From Hofstenia miamia (Eukaryota; Xenacoelomorpha; Acoela), in the NCBI GenBank assembly GCA_004352715.1, contig SCFE01000062.1:376374-440373 (forward strand): DNA of 64,000 nt, read 5' to 3'. The notes under the pieces were generated by a model. The model worked only from the letters and a program-made list of their open reading frames with translations, was not told the origin of the DNA and made no database searches. Positions 1 through 12,875 of the stretch are shown here, piece after piece. A program made the position numbers and the translations under genes. Position 1 is the stretch's first letter. Every line of letters begins with the position of its first letter.

Positions 1-208
1 GAGCACCAGGAGCAGTGAGTAAGAAGCATAAGAGATACTTGGAGGAGTTGGGAATGCCAAAGTGGGGAGGAGCAGTAGCACAGAAGGCAGCATTGTTAGG
101 AACAGCTAGAGTCCTGAGGAAAGCACTAAGACTCCCTGGGAACTCCCAGCTGAGAGGGATACCAGCATGAAGCTGTGAGAAGAAATTAAATAATAATAAT
201 AATAATAA
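1..208 (+). mobile_element. 3' end of an R4/Dong-like non-LTR retrotransposon (5' truncated by window edge)
   Basis: The first 170 bases encode the extreme C-terminus of the endonuclease-bearing ORF that is seen more fully at 23404-23710 and 47061-47471. Recognisable blocks are a stretch reading GAVSKKHKRYLEELG, then AQKAALLGTARVLRKAL. A short 3' UTR ending in the family's terminal sequence (AGCTGTGAGAAG) follows, then an AAT-repeat tail. It is one of at least five copies or pieces of the family in this window. The rest of the element lies outside the window. Confidence 0.8.
187..208 (+). repeat. (AAT)n tail of the LINE
   Basis: A short AAT/TAA microsatellite directly follows the LINE 3' UTR. 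The same junction recurs at 23842-23857 and 46697-46709, so the tail is a property of the family and not a chance microsatellite. Confidence 0.85.
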
Positions 209-267
209 AACAATATTAACAACACAAGGACAGAATATTTTGTACACAAACTTTAAACTAACAGATT

Positions 268-273
268 TTTATT
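268..273 (-). promoter_or_regulatory. Polyadenylation signal AATAAA for the LRR gene
   Basis: On the minus strand AATAAA occurs about 34 nt after the TGA stop of the LRR gene (stop at 307-309). This is a sensible 3' end for that transcript. The genome is AT-rich, so a chance match cannot be excluded. Confidence 0.45.
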
Positions 274-306
274 AAGAAGGCTACTATATATATTTTACTA
301 GATCAA

Positions 307-1728
307 TCAAAAGACTTCTGAGAAATCAATACCAAGTTTTCCTTTGTCTCCTGCAAGTAAAGTAGATATATGCTGAATTCCTCTATCTGACAAATTGCAG
401 TCACTCAAATCCAGAGTGCGTATTGTTGGGTGTAACTTTATTGTTCTGCACAAGATGAAGGCGGCTTGATCAGAAAGGTTATTGCGTTGTAATCTAAAGA
501 TAGTCAGTACTAGATCTTCATATGTGATTCTTGTTTAATTTTTGGAAATGTTTGCAAAATTTACTTACAGCAAAGCAGTTAGCCCACGGTTTAAGTTCAA
601 TGCCTCACAGAGGCCCTCAATTCTGTCAAGATTTTGCAAAAAACCATCGCCTACATTTAATGTGCAGAGAGATCTAAAATATATTTTACTTAATTATTTG
701 TCATTTGCTGCATTTTATTCCAATTCTTATTTCATGTTCAGTAAAATTTAAAGTAATCCTAAATGTTTTTGATATCATACAATTTTTTTCTACTTAGATG
801 AGGCTTCAAAGTCATTCTAGAATGCCAATTTCTAACAAAATTCTGAAATTTTTTTCTATTCCAAATCCTATTCAAGGAAAACTATCAATTACCAATTCCT
901 ATGAAAAATTTAAATCCATGTAAACAAATACCTTTAAAATGAATAGCAAATCATACTATCTTAGATTTAAGTATCAGTAAAATAATTAAACATGTATAAA
1001 TATTAAAGAAATATTTGGATATGATTGAGTGCTTATTCATGTATGTGTCATTATGTATATTTTAATAGAAACAGATCATTTATTTATGCAGCAAATTAAT
1101 GTAATGTAGAATATTTAAATTTTAATATAAAACTTCACAATCCAGTTGTCTGTCTTGTGCACCTAATAAAAATTCTATTTAAAAATATCTTGAACGACAC
1201 TAAAGAGCTGTCAGAAAACAATATGAAATTCGGTTTCCACTCTTAAAAAAGCACATTGCGTGTCTTAAATTTTCAAATAGATGTATTTAGACATAATACA
1301 AACATATACTATAATATTCTAAAAGTGCTTTATGTGGAACTCATTGATCAATTCATTTTCATCCACAAAGAAATTAATAAGTTTTCAATATCTACATGAA
1401 CAAGATCAAAATATTATAACATAATATAGTTTTTTATATATTTCCCGTTAGAAGATAGCAATAAATTAGGGTTTAAATTTATAATTTAAATGCATAACTC
1501 CATTACAGTAATATGCTATTGATTAACCTGCATATTCCGATTGCTGTCACTACTTTTCGAAATTCTTTGTCTGTGACAGTAACACCGCTTAGAGAAAGAG
1601 ATCGAACCTCATTTGTTGCAAGAGCGTTGCAGAGGTCCTTGATCTCATCACTCCCAAGTGCAGATTCATTCATTCTATAATTGCCACCTCGATAATAGTC
1701 TATTTGAGGATGATTCCTTGCTGACATT
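307..1728 (-). CDS. Small leucine-rich-repeat (RNI-like) protein, three exons, 163 aa
   Basis: Exons on the minus strand are 1528-1727 (start ATG at 1725-1727), 569-673 and 307-493, joined by GT-AG introns of 854 and 75 nt. The phases match at both joins (2, then 2) and the total is 492 nt including TGA. The product contains repeated ribonuclease-inhibitor-type LRR units: EIKDLCNALATNEVRSLSLS, then RIEGLCEALNLNRGLTALL, then LSDQAAF followed by IRTLDLSDCNLSDRGIQHI. Each carries the LxxLxLxxN/C-L pattern. LRR proteins of this kind are protein-binding scaffolds; the partner here is unknown. There is no signal peptide or membrane segment, so it is probably cytosolic. The acceptor TTTAG lies one base before the ATG, so mature mRNA needs an upstream 5' UTR exon or a trans-spliced leader. 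Family level is secure; orthology is not. Confidence 0.72.
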
Positions 1729-4700
1729 CTAAATGTAGCTTGACATTATTAGTCGTGCAATTTGCTTGAACATTGATTTTCTGTAAATATTTAACTCCAA
1801 CTTATAGCCTTTACAGAATTTTCAAAGAAATGATGTTTTATTCATTAAATTTTACCATGAAGCATGCAACCTTAAAATCAGTTTACTAATTTGGGCAATG
1901 GTTCTTAAAGAGTGTTTATTTGAATTCGACACAAGGGATACCGCGCAGTTTTAAACAACTTAACTTGTGTTAAAGTTCCATATTTACCTTTGAAAAGTAA
2001 TATTCTGCTAAGTTCAACATTAGATATCGGCCCTTTGACAACTTAATATTTGTTTTTTGGAATTCAGAAACTTTGGCTATGAAATCAATTATTACAATCA
2101 ATGGGAATTTGTGAGATAAACACTGAAAGCTTCTGTGGATTGGGGAATGCCAATCCCCAAATTACATTTTGTAAATTTACTATTTGAATGACTGCAGAAT
2201 ACAACTAATAAATACATCCTAGGGGAACCCTAAACCGAGTTGTAGTGGAGGGTTGACGACGTCCCCCAACTTCCAAAAAATTATTTGAGGGGGACGGTCG
2301 TCCCCTTTAAAAATATTAATGCAATCTGTTTTTGAGAAAATTCACTCAATGTTCTTTAATTCACCGAAGCTGATGGAAAAAACCTAATTGGCCTTGGATG
2401 AAGAATTTCAATAAATGTGTAGAATATTTACTGCGTGCTTGGCTCTCGTTTCATCTCAAGCAGTCAATGCGTTTGGCAGGATTACCCCACATTATGTACT
2501 CTCTGCAAGAAATTCAGTTGACCCCACTTGAAAACAATGGATAGCTAGACTTTATAGGATTTGCACGAGAAGCTAATTACAAGAAAATTTGGGTAAGATG
2601 TCAAACTGATTAAAGATTGTGTGATTGACCTGAAGGTTCTTTCGGAAGCTTACCAAAAAGCATACAAACATTTTGAATGGACTATTAATGGACAAAAATT
2701 AAATAAATGAAGAAGTCGGCTGCACCACATACGCCTTTACCAGCCTACAAATATCTCCAATATTAAAGGGAATACAACTTCATGATTATCACTCTCACAA
2801 TGGTTACATGCGTTTCAACAATGAACAGTTCATGTAAGCATTAAATGTTAATATTTCCCAGAGTTTTTCCAATGTTGATAATCAATTCATGTTATGGGCG
2901 CTGTCCGTTTTAAACCCTTCAACATGACTCAACCATCAGCAGGTGCCATTGATTGAACGAGAATAGTTTGTTGTTGAATCCTGATAGCGTAAATTGAGTA
3001 TTCCAGGAATATTTCATCAACGCAAAATATCATTCCATACAAAATCCAATACGTTTTGCATAAACCAGTAAACTATTTCAGTATCATCTGTCAAGGTTGT
3101 CGGTGATCGTCACAATGAAATAGATATTTTGAGTTTCTCATTCATTGATGTTTATCATTGTCAGTATTCTACATCCAAGCAAATAGATTGCAGATGAAGC
3201 GTCACAACTTGGCTACTTTATCATCAAACTACCCTGGAAAACCAATCCTGAAAACGATATTTACTTGAACATTCTGAAATCTAGCATTCGTTTGTAGCAT
3301 GTGGGGATCTATCAATATTGTTCCGTCTAAGCCCGCTACTTTTTTGTATTTTTTTCAATAGAGATTGTAAGTCACACTAAATAGTGTAAAGCACTAAGTT
3401 GTAACATGTGTGGTAGAAGGGCCTAAGCTAAATTATGCCAGTGTCCCCTACTTCCAAAAATAGCCCTATGTCATTTCCCCAAACACAGACAAAAATACTC
3501 AAACATGTGTAAATTTCTTAAATTTTTATTGGCAGATTTTACCACAACCGAGTATAAATGTGTTTAACTTGGTTTTTGTTGCCTATGGTAGAAGGACATT
3601 GATACATGTATATGTTTTTTATATTGAAATGTATACAAACAAAACCAATTTTAGCGCTTTCAACTCGATTTTAATGTTTTGTAGTAATAATAAAAAATTT
3701 GAACCATTCAAAGTTTATGTAGAAAAAAAGATGAACTAATCGTCATTTAGCTTTTATGATGTATGTTTAATAGGTCAACTTGGGTATTAGGAAACAACGT
3801 TGAATGTTCTTAAATAATGTTGACACATTCCTTAAGTAAGATTGAACCATTCGAAAACTAAGTTTGTGAGATAATGCTCAAGCAGGAGGCTCGCTTCTAG
3901 AATTCTTCTTTTGCCTTTTGGGAATATATTGCAAGACTTTTACAAAATTGCACAAAACATGATAACGTTAAATCTTGGGATGATATTTCATTTAATATTT
4001 TCATTTTGCTAAGCCATAGACGTTCACTCTTGCATATGGAATCAAATTTACAGTTTCTTCCTAAAATGTGCAAATATGCAGTGGGACCTTTCATATTTTG
4101 ATAGTTAAATCATTATTGCTATGATTAAATCAAGAAAAATAACCAAGGCTGAATGCAATAGCCTGTTCCCTTGAATTCGAACATTGAGTAAGTTTAATAG
4201 CCCTGTGTCTATCTTAATAGCACACATCCAGCTTTGAATATAATGTTTAATATACCAAATTTTCAATCAAGTTAGCCCTATGCTGTAGACCTGCAGTGAC
4301 AATATTCCAATTAAAATTATAGTGTTAAAAATACCATTACATAAAGAGAAAATGGACAGAAAGATAAACAATCAAGATCGTATCCTAACATTCAAGTTAC
4401 TAAAGAAAATTCTTAATAGAGAGATCTAAGTAGTATTACCTTCGTATTAGTTGGTTGTAAGAGTGCCAAATGTATTAAATAGAGTAATTCACATGTTTCT
4501 GATTTTGTAATTCAAACCTTTATACGTTACTAAGTGAATATAGTAATAGAAATTGGTTTAAGATGATGAAAAAATTTAGACTAATTGAAATGTTCACCAT
4601 TAAAGATGTTGTTTAATTACTATTACACAAATATAGTACAGAATGCAGTTGATAGTAAAGGATAATAACGTTATTATAACTACTTTTATACACAATTTTG

Positions 4701-6253
4701 TCTGTCTAGTTGTGACGTAAATACAATAGAAATAAATTCTCATATTAATGTTTGATGATGCTTAAAATACAATTTTGTCCTTGGGTAAACTTTAAGAAAA
4801 GTCAGAATTTCTACATAGGACTCAAGTTTCCGATTAAACTTGGAGGAATTCAGCACAACGAAGTATGGTTTTTCTGTTTTTAGATCTCATAATCAGTTGA
4901 TAAATTTTAGGTATTCGAATATTGAACTTAATAGGGTAGTCCAATATTTATCGTGCTTTTATTTATGTCACTCATAGCAAAAAAGTAAAAAATAATTTTT
5001 CGTGTACTTTTCTAATGTAATAATAGTATTATTAATAACTCAGAATGTGAATATCAAGCCACCTTAAATGTATCCTTTCTTCATGAATTTTGTACAACTT
5101 TCTTCTTGATTTTAATATTCAAACCATGCATTTATTAATATTTTTTACTTCATTGACAATCAATTCCATATATACAGCCGCTCTAATCTCCAGAACTTAC
5201 CCTATGGTTTTACTAAGTATGAAACGTTCTATCCATATGGAATACTTTGCAAATTATTTACATAATATCCTTTATCATTAAATGGTGATAATGATGTTTT
5301 ATGTTAATAAATGCATATTTTGAATATTAAAATCAAGAGAAAAGCGGTAAAAAATTAATAAACAATGATAATTTTTAGGTGGCTTGATGTACAGATGCCG
5401 AGTTATTAACACTACTAATAATACATTTAAGCCTAACTTTAGTTGCTGTTTATCCAAATTCTAAGAAATAGCGAAGAAATGTTTTCCTGGAATTTATATG
5501 TATTTTTTACAATAGTGATTTTTTCGGGCAAGTCAGACAGTAAACCTTTTCTTCACTATGAAAAAATTTAGAAAACAACTGTGTAATAAGTAATAGCACA
5601 TAAAGAATAGGCAAATGCAAATGTTAAAAGCAAAGAAAAATACAGAAATTTACAAAAGCAAAAGCGTATTTTTCACTTTTCTGGTACAATATTTATATTC
5701 CATGCGAATTTTGTGAACTTGCATTCTTTTAGAACTGATTACGAATAGGTCACATCATGGGAGATGGTTGTCTAGATCTGTAATCACGCTTGGGTCAGCA
5801 CTTGATATGCTTGCTCTTGTAAATTCGTAGTTGTTTATTTTCAGCGATGATTATTTCAAAGGATACGGTGTTTTTCAAATTCAATATATTCAATGTTTTT
5901 CTTTGTGCAGCGTTATAATTTGACGCCCCTTTAGCAATCAATAAATATAAAAAACGTTAGTTTGCCTCCCACATTTAAAAATGTAAAACGAGATTATTTT
6001 AATGAATTTTTTTTCAAATAGTTACCCCAATATTTGCAAGTTAAAATGGCCTCAAAGAACGTAACTTTTAATTTTCCTAAAAGAATTTAAACAAGTTTCA
6101 ATTGCATACCACACTTAGACACTCTCAATCCACAGTTTAAAATCTCAAATATACTTTGTGTAGCATTAACAGACTTTTGTTAGTAGGTTTTATAAACCAA
6201 GAAGTCCTTTTAAAATTAATCAAAAGACATATATACAGAAGAAAATTCAACCT
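1729..6253. other. AT-rich non-coding stretch upstream of the LRR gene
   Basis: No convincing exon or complete element was recognised on either strand; open frames are short and interrupted. Around 2225-2320 and 3420-3480 there are C-rich patches (GTCCCCCAACTTCC and GTCCCCTACTTCC) that resemble terminal regions of some invertebrate DNA transposons. The sequence between them could be a decayed non-autonomous element, but no transposase can be read. The rest appears to be ordinary intergenic DNA. Confidence 0.4.
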
Positions 6254-7300
6254 ATATATATATATATATATATNNNNNNNNNNNNNNNNNNNNNNNNNNN
6301 NNNNNNNNNNNNNNNNNNNNNNNNNNNNNNNNNNNNNNNNNNNNNNNNNNNNNNNNNNNNNNNNNNNNNNNNNNNNNNNNNNNNNNNNNNNNNNNNNNNN
6401 NNNNNNNNNNNNNNNNNNNNNNNNNNNNNNNNNNNNNNNNNNNNNNNNNNNNNNNNNNNNNNNNNNNNNNNNNNNNNNNNNNNNNNNNNNNNNNNNNNNN
6501 NNNNNNNNNNNNNNNNNNNNNNNNNNNNNNNNNNNNNNNNNNNNNNNNNNNNNNNNNNNNNNNNNNNNNNNNNNNNNNNNNNNNNNNNNNNNNNNNNNNN
6601 NNNNNNNNNNNNNNNNNNNNNNNNNNNNNNNNNNNNNNNNNNNNNNNNNNNNNNNNNNNNNNNNNNNNNNNNNNNNNNNNNNNNNNNNNNNNNNNNNNNN
6701 NNNNNNNNNNNNNNNNNNNNNNNNNNNNNNNNNNNNNNNNNNNNNNNNNNNNNNNNNNNNNNNNNNNNNNNNNNNNNNNNNNNNNNNNNNNNNNNNNNNN
6801 NNNNNNNNNNNNNNNNNNNNNNNNNNNNNNNNNNNNNNNNNNNNNNNNNNNNNNNNNNNNNNNNNNNNNNNNNNNNNNNNNNNNNNNNNNNNNNNNNNNN
6901 NNNNNNNNNNNNNNNNNNNNNNNNNNNNNNNNNNNNNNNNNNNNNNNNNNNNNNNNNNNNNNNNNNNNNNNNNNNNNNNNNNNNNNNNNNNNNNNNNNNN
7001 NNNNNNNNNNNNNNNNNNNNNNNNNNNNNNNNNNNNNNNNNNNNNNNNNNNNNNNNNNNNNNNNNNNNNNNNNNNNNNNNNNNNNNNNNNNNNNNNNNNN
7101 NNNNNNNNNNNNNNNNNNNNNNNNNNNNNNNNNNNNNNNNNNNNNNNNNNNNNNNNNNNNNNNNNNNNNNNNNNNNNNNNNNNNNNNNNNNNNNNNNNNN
7201 NNNNNNNNNNNNNNNNNNNNNNNNNNNNNNNNNNNNNNNNNNNNNNNNNNNNNNNNNNNNNNNNNNNNNNNNNGTATATATATATATATATATATATATG
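6254..7300. repeat. (TA)n microsatellite flanking a 1,000-N assembly gap
   Basis: TA dinucleotide repeats occur on both sides of an exactly 1,000-base run of N (6274-7273). The assembly evidently broke inside a TA microsatellite, so the gap size is a placeholder. Long frames crossing the gap are artefacts of N translation. Confidence 0.9.
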
Positions 7301-9660
7301 TAAATGTAATATTTTATATTTTAGTAACACAAATCAATAAAGGTAATGCACAATTTATAAAAAATTCTAAGAATATCTGAATTAATGCAAATTGAACAAG
7401 ATAAATCTATAAATTTTTTTATTTTGAAAATCAGCAAAAAATAAAAAAATTCAAAATATTGTCTTGTTACTTTACGTCATTTTACACGATTTATCCATAT
7501 TTTTAGTAATTATTATTTATTGTGTTTTTATCAAACACATCGCTCGAAAGCAATACCAAATGACTTCCTAATTATTAAAATGAGTTATTATCTGGGGTTG
7601 GACCCATACAACCAGTTGAATACATTTACGGGTTGCAAGGGTAATGCTTACGGATTAAAGGCTGGTGTCACGAGCGGGGAATATATTTGATCGAAAGAAA
7701 TAATTATTTAAACTGCAATGTCCATTACAAAAATTTTCGATCACTTTCAAATAGAGAATTTCAGTGGAATCTTCAATTTCCATTGGTGCAAAAAAAATTA
7801 GAACAGTAAACAAATCAACTAAAACTTGATTTTATAACTCCTCGACAGACTTGTCAATTGGAATGGGAATCTAATTGGATTCCAATTGGACATTGGAATT
7901 ACATTGGAATTAGTTGGACAAACAAAATTTGCTATTCATTGGATTCCCATTAGAATTTCATTGGAATAAATTTACAAAAATTTCCAAAATCACAATTTTT
8001 ATAATATAGTTTTCTTAATAATTCCTCATAATATTAAAATAATTGCTTTGGATATGGGTCTGATAGAACTAGGGGTTCTGCAAATCGAGATTTTTCTGCT
8101 TCCGGCCGAGTCAAGTTGAGACAGGTCAGTCTCTTAAAATTCGAAAGGAGTTGGATTTCGAATCTCGAGCCCTGTCTCCGCACCTACGCCTATCAATATT
8201 ATAATTGTAAAATAACCATTAAATAATCAACTGTTCTACAAATACGAAAATTAAATTCTAGCAGTTACATTTGTAATTGGCTAAAAACGTGTAATTTATC
8301 AGTATTGTATTATATATAGATATAGCAATAACCAATCAATATTGATGTTTTTAAATTAAGGAATGAAAACCTATCAAATATCACTTGAATAAAGTGTGAA
8401 GCTTGCTTACCAACTTGAAATAACGACCTTTGCTAAGGAATTGTTAATATAACTTTTACGAAAGACTAGAAAATAAACATTTGTATGTTAAGAAATTTAA
8501 GACAATCCAATCTGAAGGGAGAGGCTACCACTGTAATATCAATCAATTCTAACATATTGATTTTAGTAACGATCATTCAATAGACAATATTGCTCAACCC
8601 CAATTAAAGAAATTTTTGTAGAAGGGTTTTTTAAGGAGAAAATAATACTTTTGTGTTCAATTAAGCAAAACATACACTGCACTATTAATTTTCAATAAAC
8701 AAAACTCGAGTTGATTTGACCCGACTAGAAATCTGTTAATGTTAAAATTTTGAGTCAAGTTGAGCCGGGTACTCGCAGGGCTCTAGATAATACTTTGAAT
8801 GCCATGCGTCATATCATGGTAACTAATTGCAAGATTGTCCCTTAATCATTTGAACAGAAAAAAGTACATTTTATCAAATTTTATTCGACTAGAATACAAT
8901 GACTTGACCAGTATTAAAATAGAATAGAATTTCTTACTAAGTGTAGTATATAGGCATAATTAAACACCTCAACAAACGCTGCTAATACTACACGTAATGC
9001 GTCAATAACATGTAGCACAAAAAACAATAAAACACAACAACAAAAACATGGATGCAGAATTTACAGTTTACCGAGCTTATTCTAAATTATTTTAACTAAT
9101 GATATTTTTTAAAAACTGAAATCCTTTCCATGACGTAGGGCCGATTTTAGGGATATATTGTTTCCAAGGTAACCACATTGATTTGACTCAAATTTTTATT
9201 GTGCTTTTTGTATTCTAATCGAACAGCACATGGTAAATAAATTCTTAAATTCATTGGTTACATTGCTATTCTAGATACAAACAATTTTGGAGATTAACAG
9301 AGAGGGTTCCGGAATTGAGAGTGGTGTTCATCTACTATAAGGATCTCGTATTTTAGCCTCATTTTTATCCAAAGCTTCTACAAATAAGCCAAAGCATTAG
9401 TTCTGTATTAATAATTCTGATTTTTCGGAGTTTTCTTTGAAATTATGTATTTTTCTGGTTTTACAGGCGAAATCCAGGCCTTAATAATAACATACAGAAA
9501 ATCTGTGCATTGTAATTACATAAATATTATGGGAAATCAGAAACATTTAATGTATGTTGAAAGAAAATTTGGATTAGCAAACTCAAAATTAGATTGGAAT
9601 TCGATTGGATTCCAATTGGACAATTCTAGACTTTTTGCATTGAATTGGATAGTAAAATCT
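7301..9660. other. AT-rich intergenic stretch with short ATTGGAA-type repeats
   Basis: No gene was recognised. Around 7855-7975 a motif of the form ATTGGATTCCAATTGGA recurs several times in both orientations. It reappears at about 9595-9625, next to the start of the 1.6 kb duplication, suggesting two relics of the same short repeat. Open frames here are not supported by any protein family or splice pattern. Confidence 0.4.
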
Positions 9661-10247
9661 GTCCAATTGACAAGACTGCCCCTCGAATATTATATTAGTT
9701 GTGTTTGCAATTGATTACAACTATGTATTACATTCTAGCTATTTTTAAAATTATTAAAATTTCTTTGAAATACAAATACGGTGATATTAAAAAATGCGTT
9801 AATTCGATTATGTAAAATGTTTGTGCACGGGAATCACTATTAAATTAAGCTTATGTAAACATAGCGCGCAAACAGTAAATATTAACATACAAAATTATTT
9901 ATCATTGATTCAGTTTTCAGTAATATTCTCATGGGCTGCCAAAATTCTTCGAAATAATAATAAGCACTGCATTTTCCCAAAATTTACTAAGGAAAATTAT
10001 TCTTTGAAATTTCTAAACAAATTAGAACAACTTAATGATAGACAACAAAGCTGATATTAGAGGTAGATACAGAGAGAAAACGGGCTCCTCTTTAAAATAA
10101 AACAATCATTAAAAGTTTGTAGTCAAATATTACATGCTGAAATTCTTTAGCACCCAATTAGGAACTTAGCATTTTATTTTACCCTCAAATTGAAAACACT
10201 GAATTTATTACTGAGTGATAGTAATTATAGTTGTAATTAGTTTACTT

Positions 10248-10875
10248 TAGGCATTGTTTAAAACAGCACACGCACTAGGTGCGGGGTTTTAACTCCTACA
10301 CACGCTTGTTTAAAACAAAAAAGTAAGAGCCGCGCAAATATCAAATTAATGCTAAGCAAAAATTACATTTTGAAACATGCTGGCGTTATACGAGCTTAAA
10401 CGCAATTGGTACAGGCGCGCACACAGGTTATTTCTGAAGTAGGGGGACAGAATTTATTGCAATTTTACACAAAAGCTCAAAATAAACAAATGAAATAATT
10501 CAAAATTATTGTAAAAAGTATAAACAAAAATCTATTGGAGTTCTTGAAATACTAGTCCTGAAAATTGCTCAATAACATCACAATATCAATATCTTTGTTT
10601 TTATGTGAAATTGAAAAAACGTACAATTTAGGAATTTCTAAAATGAAAAATTGGAGCTTTTTTTCCAATAAAGATTCTTCGATATTTTGAGGTGGGTAAA
10701 TATACTCAGAGCTTCCGTATAAATGGGGATCCCCGGTAAGGATGCTATGGTGCGTGAGTGCACAGTCTAACTATATTCCCCCCGCAAAAGCCGCCAAAGA
10801 ATATCTCCTCATTGTGCAAGAAGTCAGCGGAATTCTACACACGCACCTTTTGCGTGCGCTGTTTTAAACAATGCC
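10248..10875. mobile_element. Short non-autonomous DNA transposon (MITE) with terminal inverted repeats
   Basis: The left end reads AGGCATTGTTTAAAACAGC followed by CACGCACTAGGTGCG. The right end carries the inverted complement (GCTGTTTTAAACAATGCCT preceded by TTGCGTGCG). The 0.63 kb interior has no supported coding region. Target-site duplications are not clear. The structure fits a MITE; the superfamily cannot be assigned from the termini alone. The copy at 11864-12491 is part of the 1.6 kb duplication. Confidence 0.6.
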
Positions 10876-11863
10876 TTAGAAGTGCTAAATTTTGGAATGA
10901 AGTATTTTGCCACAAACACTATTTGAAAAATGAAATTTATATTGTACTTGTTGAACAAGTGCGGTAATATTTTCAATATTATTTTTACTACAAAAAATCT
11001 AAAGCAAGTAATGTTTGTGCTTCTGGCACACATTTTCATAAATCTTGAAATATATTCCTGGAACAAAATTTTCATTGATAGATAACAATTACAATGTTAA
11101 ATATAAAAAGGGACTAAAATAAAAAATTCAAATAAATTATACTATACATCCCAATACAAAATATACAAATAATAATATCATACAGTTCCAACATTACAAA
11201 GTAAAATACACGATTCAACATTCAATAATTAAATTTAAAATACAGCAATTGTGAATACATTATATAATGAAAGCCNGTCCAATTGACAAGACTGCCCCTC
11301 GAATATTATATTAGTTGTGTTTGCAATTGATTACAACTATGTATTACATTCTAGCTATTTTTAAAATTATTAAAATTTCTTTGAAATACAAATACGGTGA
11401 TATTAAAAAATGCGTTAATTCGATTATGTAAAATGTTTGTGCACGGGAATCACTATTAAATTAAGCTTATGTAAACATAGCGCGCAAACAGTAAATATTA
11501 ACATACAAAATTATTTATCATTGATTCAGTTTTCAGTAATATTCTCATGGGCTGCCAAAATTCTTCGAAATAATAATAAGCACTGCATTTTCCCAAAATT
11601 TACTAAGGAAAATTATTCTTTGAAATTTCTAAACAAATTAGAACAACTTAATGATAGACAACAAAGCTGATATTAGAGGTAGATACAGAGAGAAAACGGG
11701 CTCCTCTTTAAAATAAAACAATCATTAAAAGTTTGTAGTCAAATATTACATGCTGAAATTCTTTAGCACCCAATTAGGAACTTAGCATTTTATTTTACCC
11801 TCAAATTGAAAACACTGAATTTATTACTGAGTGATAGTAATTATAGTTGTAATTAGTTTACTT

Positions 11864-12491
11864 TAGGCATTGTTTAAAACAGCACACGCACTAGGTGCGG
11901 GGTTTTAACTCCTACACACGCTTGTTTAAAACAAAAAAGTAAGAGCCGCGCAAATATCAAATTAATGCTAAGCAAAAATTACATTTTGAAACATGCTGGC
12001 GTTATACGAGCTTAAACGCAATTGGTACAGGCGCGCACACAGGTTATTTCTGAAGTAGGGGGACAGAATTTATTGCAATTTTACACAAAAGCTCAAAATA
12101 AACAAATGAAATAATTCAAAATTATTGTAAAAAGTATAAACAAAAATCTATTGGAGTTCTTGAAATACTAGTCCTGAAAATTGCTCAATAACATCACAAT
12201 ATCAATATCTTTGTTTTTATGTGAAATTGAAAAAACGTACAATTTAGGAATTTCTAAAATGAAAAATTGGAGCTTTTTTTCCAATAAAGATTCTTCGATA
12301 TTTTGAGGTGGGTAAATATACTCAGAGCTTCCGTATAAATGGGGATCCCCGGTAAGGATGCTATGGTGCGTGAGTGCACAGTCTAACTATATTCCCCCCG
12401 CAAAAGCCGCCAAAGAATATCTCCTCATTGTGCAAGAAGTCAGCGGAATTCTACACACGCACCTTTTGCGTGCGCTGTTTTAAACAATGCC
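11864..12491. mobile_element. Second copy of the MITE inside the duplicated segment
   Basis: Identical to the MITE at 10248-10875 at an offset of 1,616. It is present because the whole surrounding segment is duplicated, so it should not be counted as an independent insertion. Confidence 0.6.
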
Positions 12492-12875
12492 TTAGAAGTG
12501 CTAAATTTTGGAATGAAGTATTTTGCCACAAACACTATTTGAAAAATGAAATTTATATTGTACTTGTTGAACAAGTGCGGTAATATTTTCAATATTATTT
12601 TTACTACAAAAAATCTAAAGCAAGTAATGTTTGTGCTTCTGGCACACATTTTCATAAATCTTGAAATATATTCCTGGAACAAAATTTTCATTGATAGATA
12701 ACAATTACAATGTTAAATATAAAAAGGGACTAAAATAAAAAATTCAAATAAATTATACTATACATCCCAATACAAAATATACAAATAATAATATCATACA
12801 GTTCCAACATTACAAAGTAAAATACACGATTCAACATTCAATAATTAAATTTAAAATACAGCAATTGTGAATACA

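Noticed and set aside
542-751. Plus-strand 69-codon frame
   Set aside because: Antisense to exon 2 of the LRR gene, whose minus-strand exons join in phase with LRR motifs.
2216-3480. Decayed hAT element suggested by C-rich GTCCCC..ACTTCC patches
   Set aside because: No transposase motif could be read in any frame and no inverted ends were found, so it is not listed as an element.
6137-7340. Apparent 390-codon frames on both strands
   Set aside because: They consist of a 1,000-N gap with TA-repeat flanks; the same applies to frames over 21880-22879 and 59928-60927.
9821-12691. Repeated 69-83 codon frames in the 1.6 kb duplication
   Set aside because: No splice signals or family similarity. 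They are duplicated only because the whole segment is, and partly lie in a MITE.
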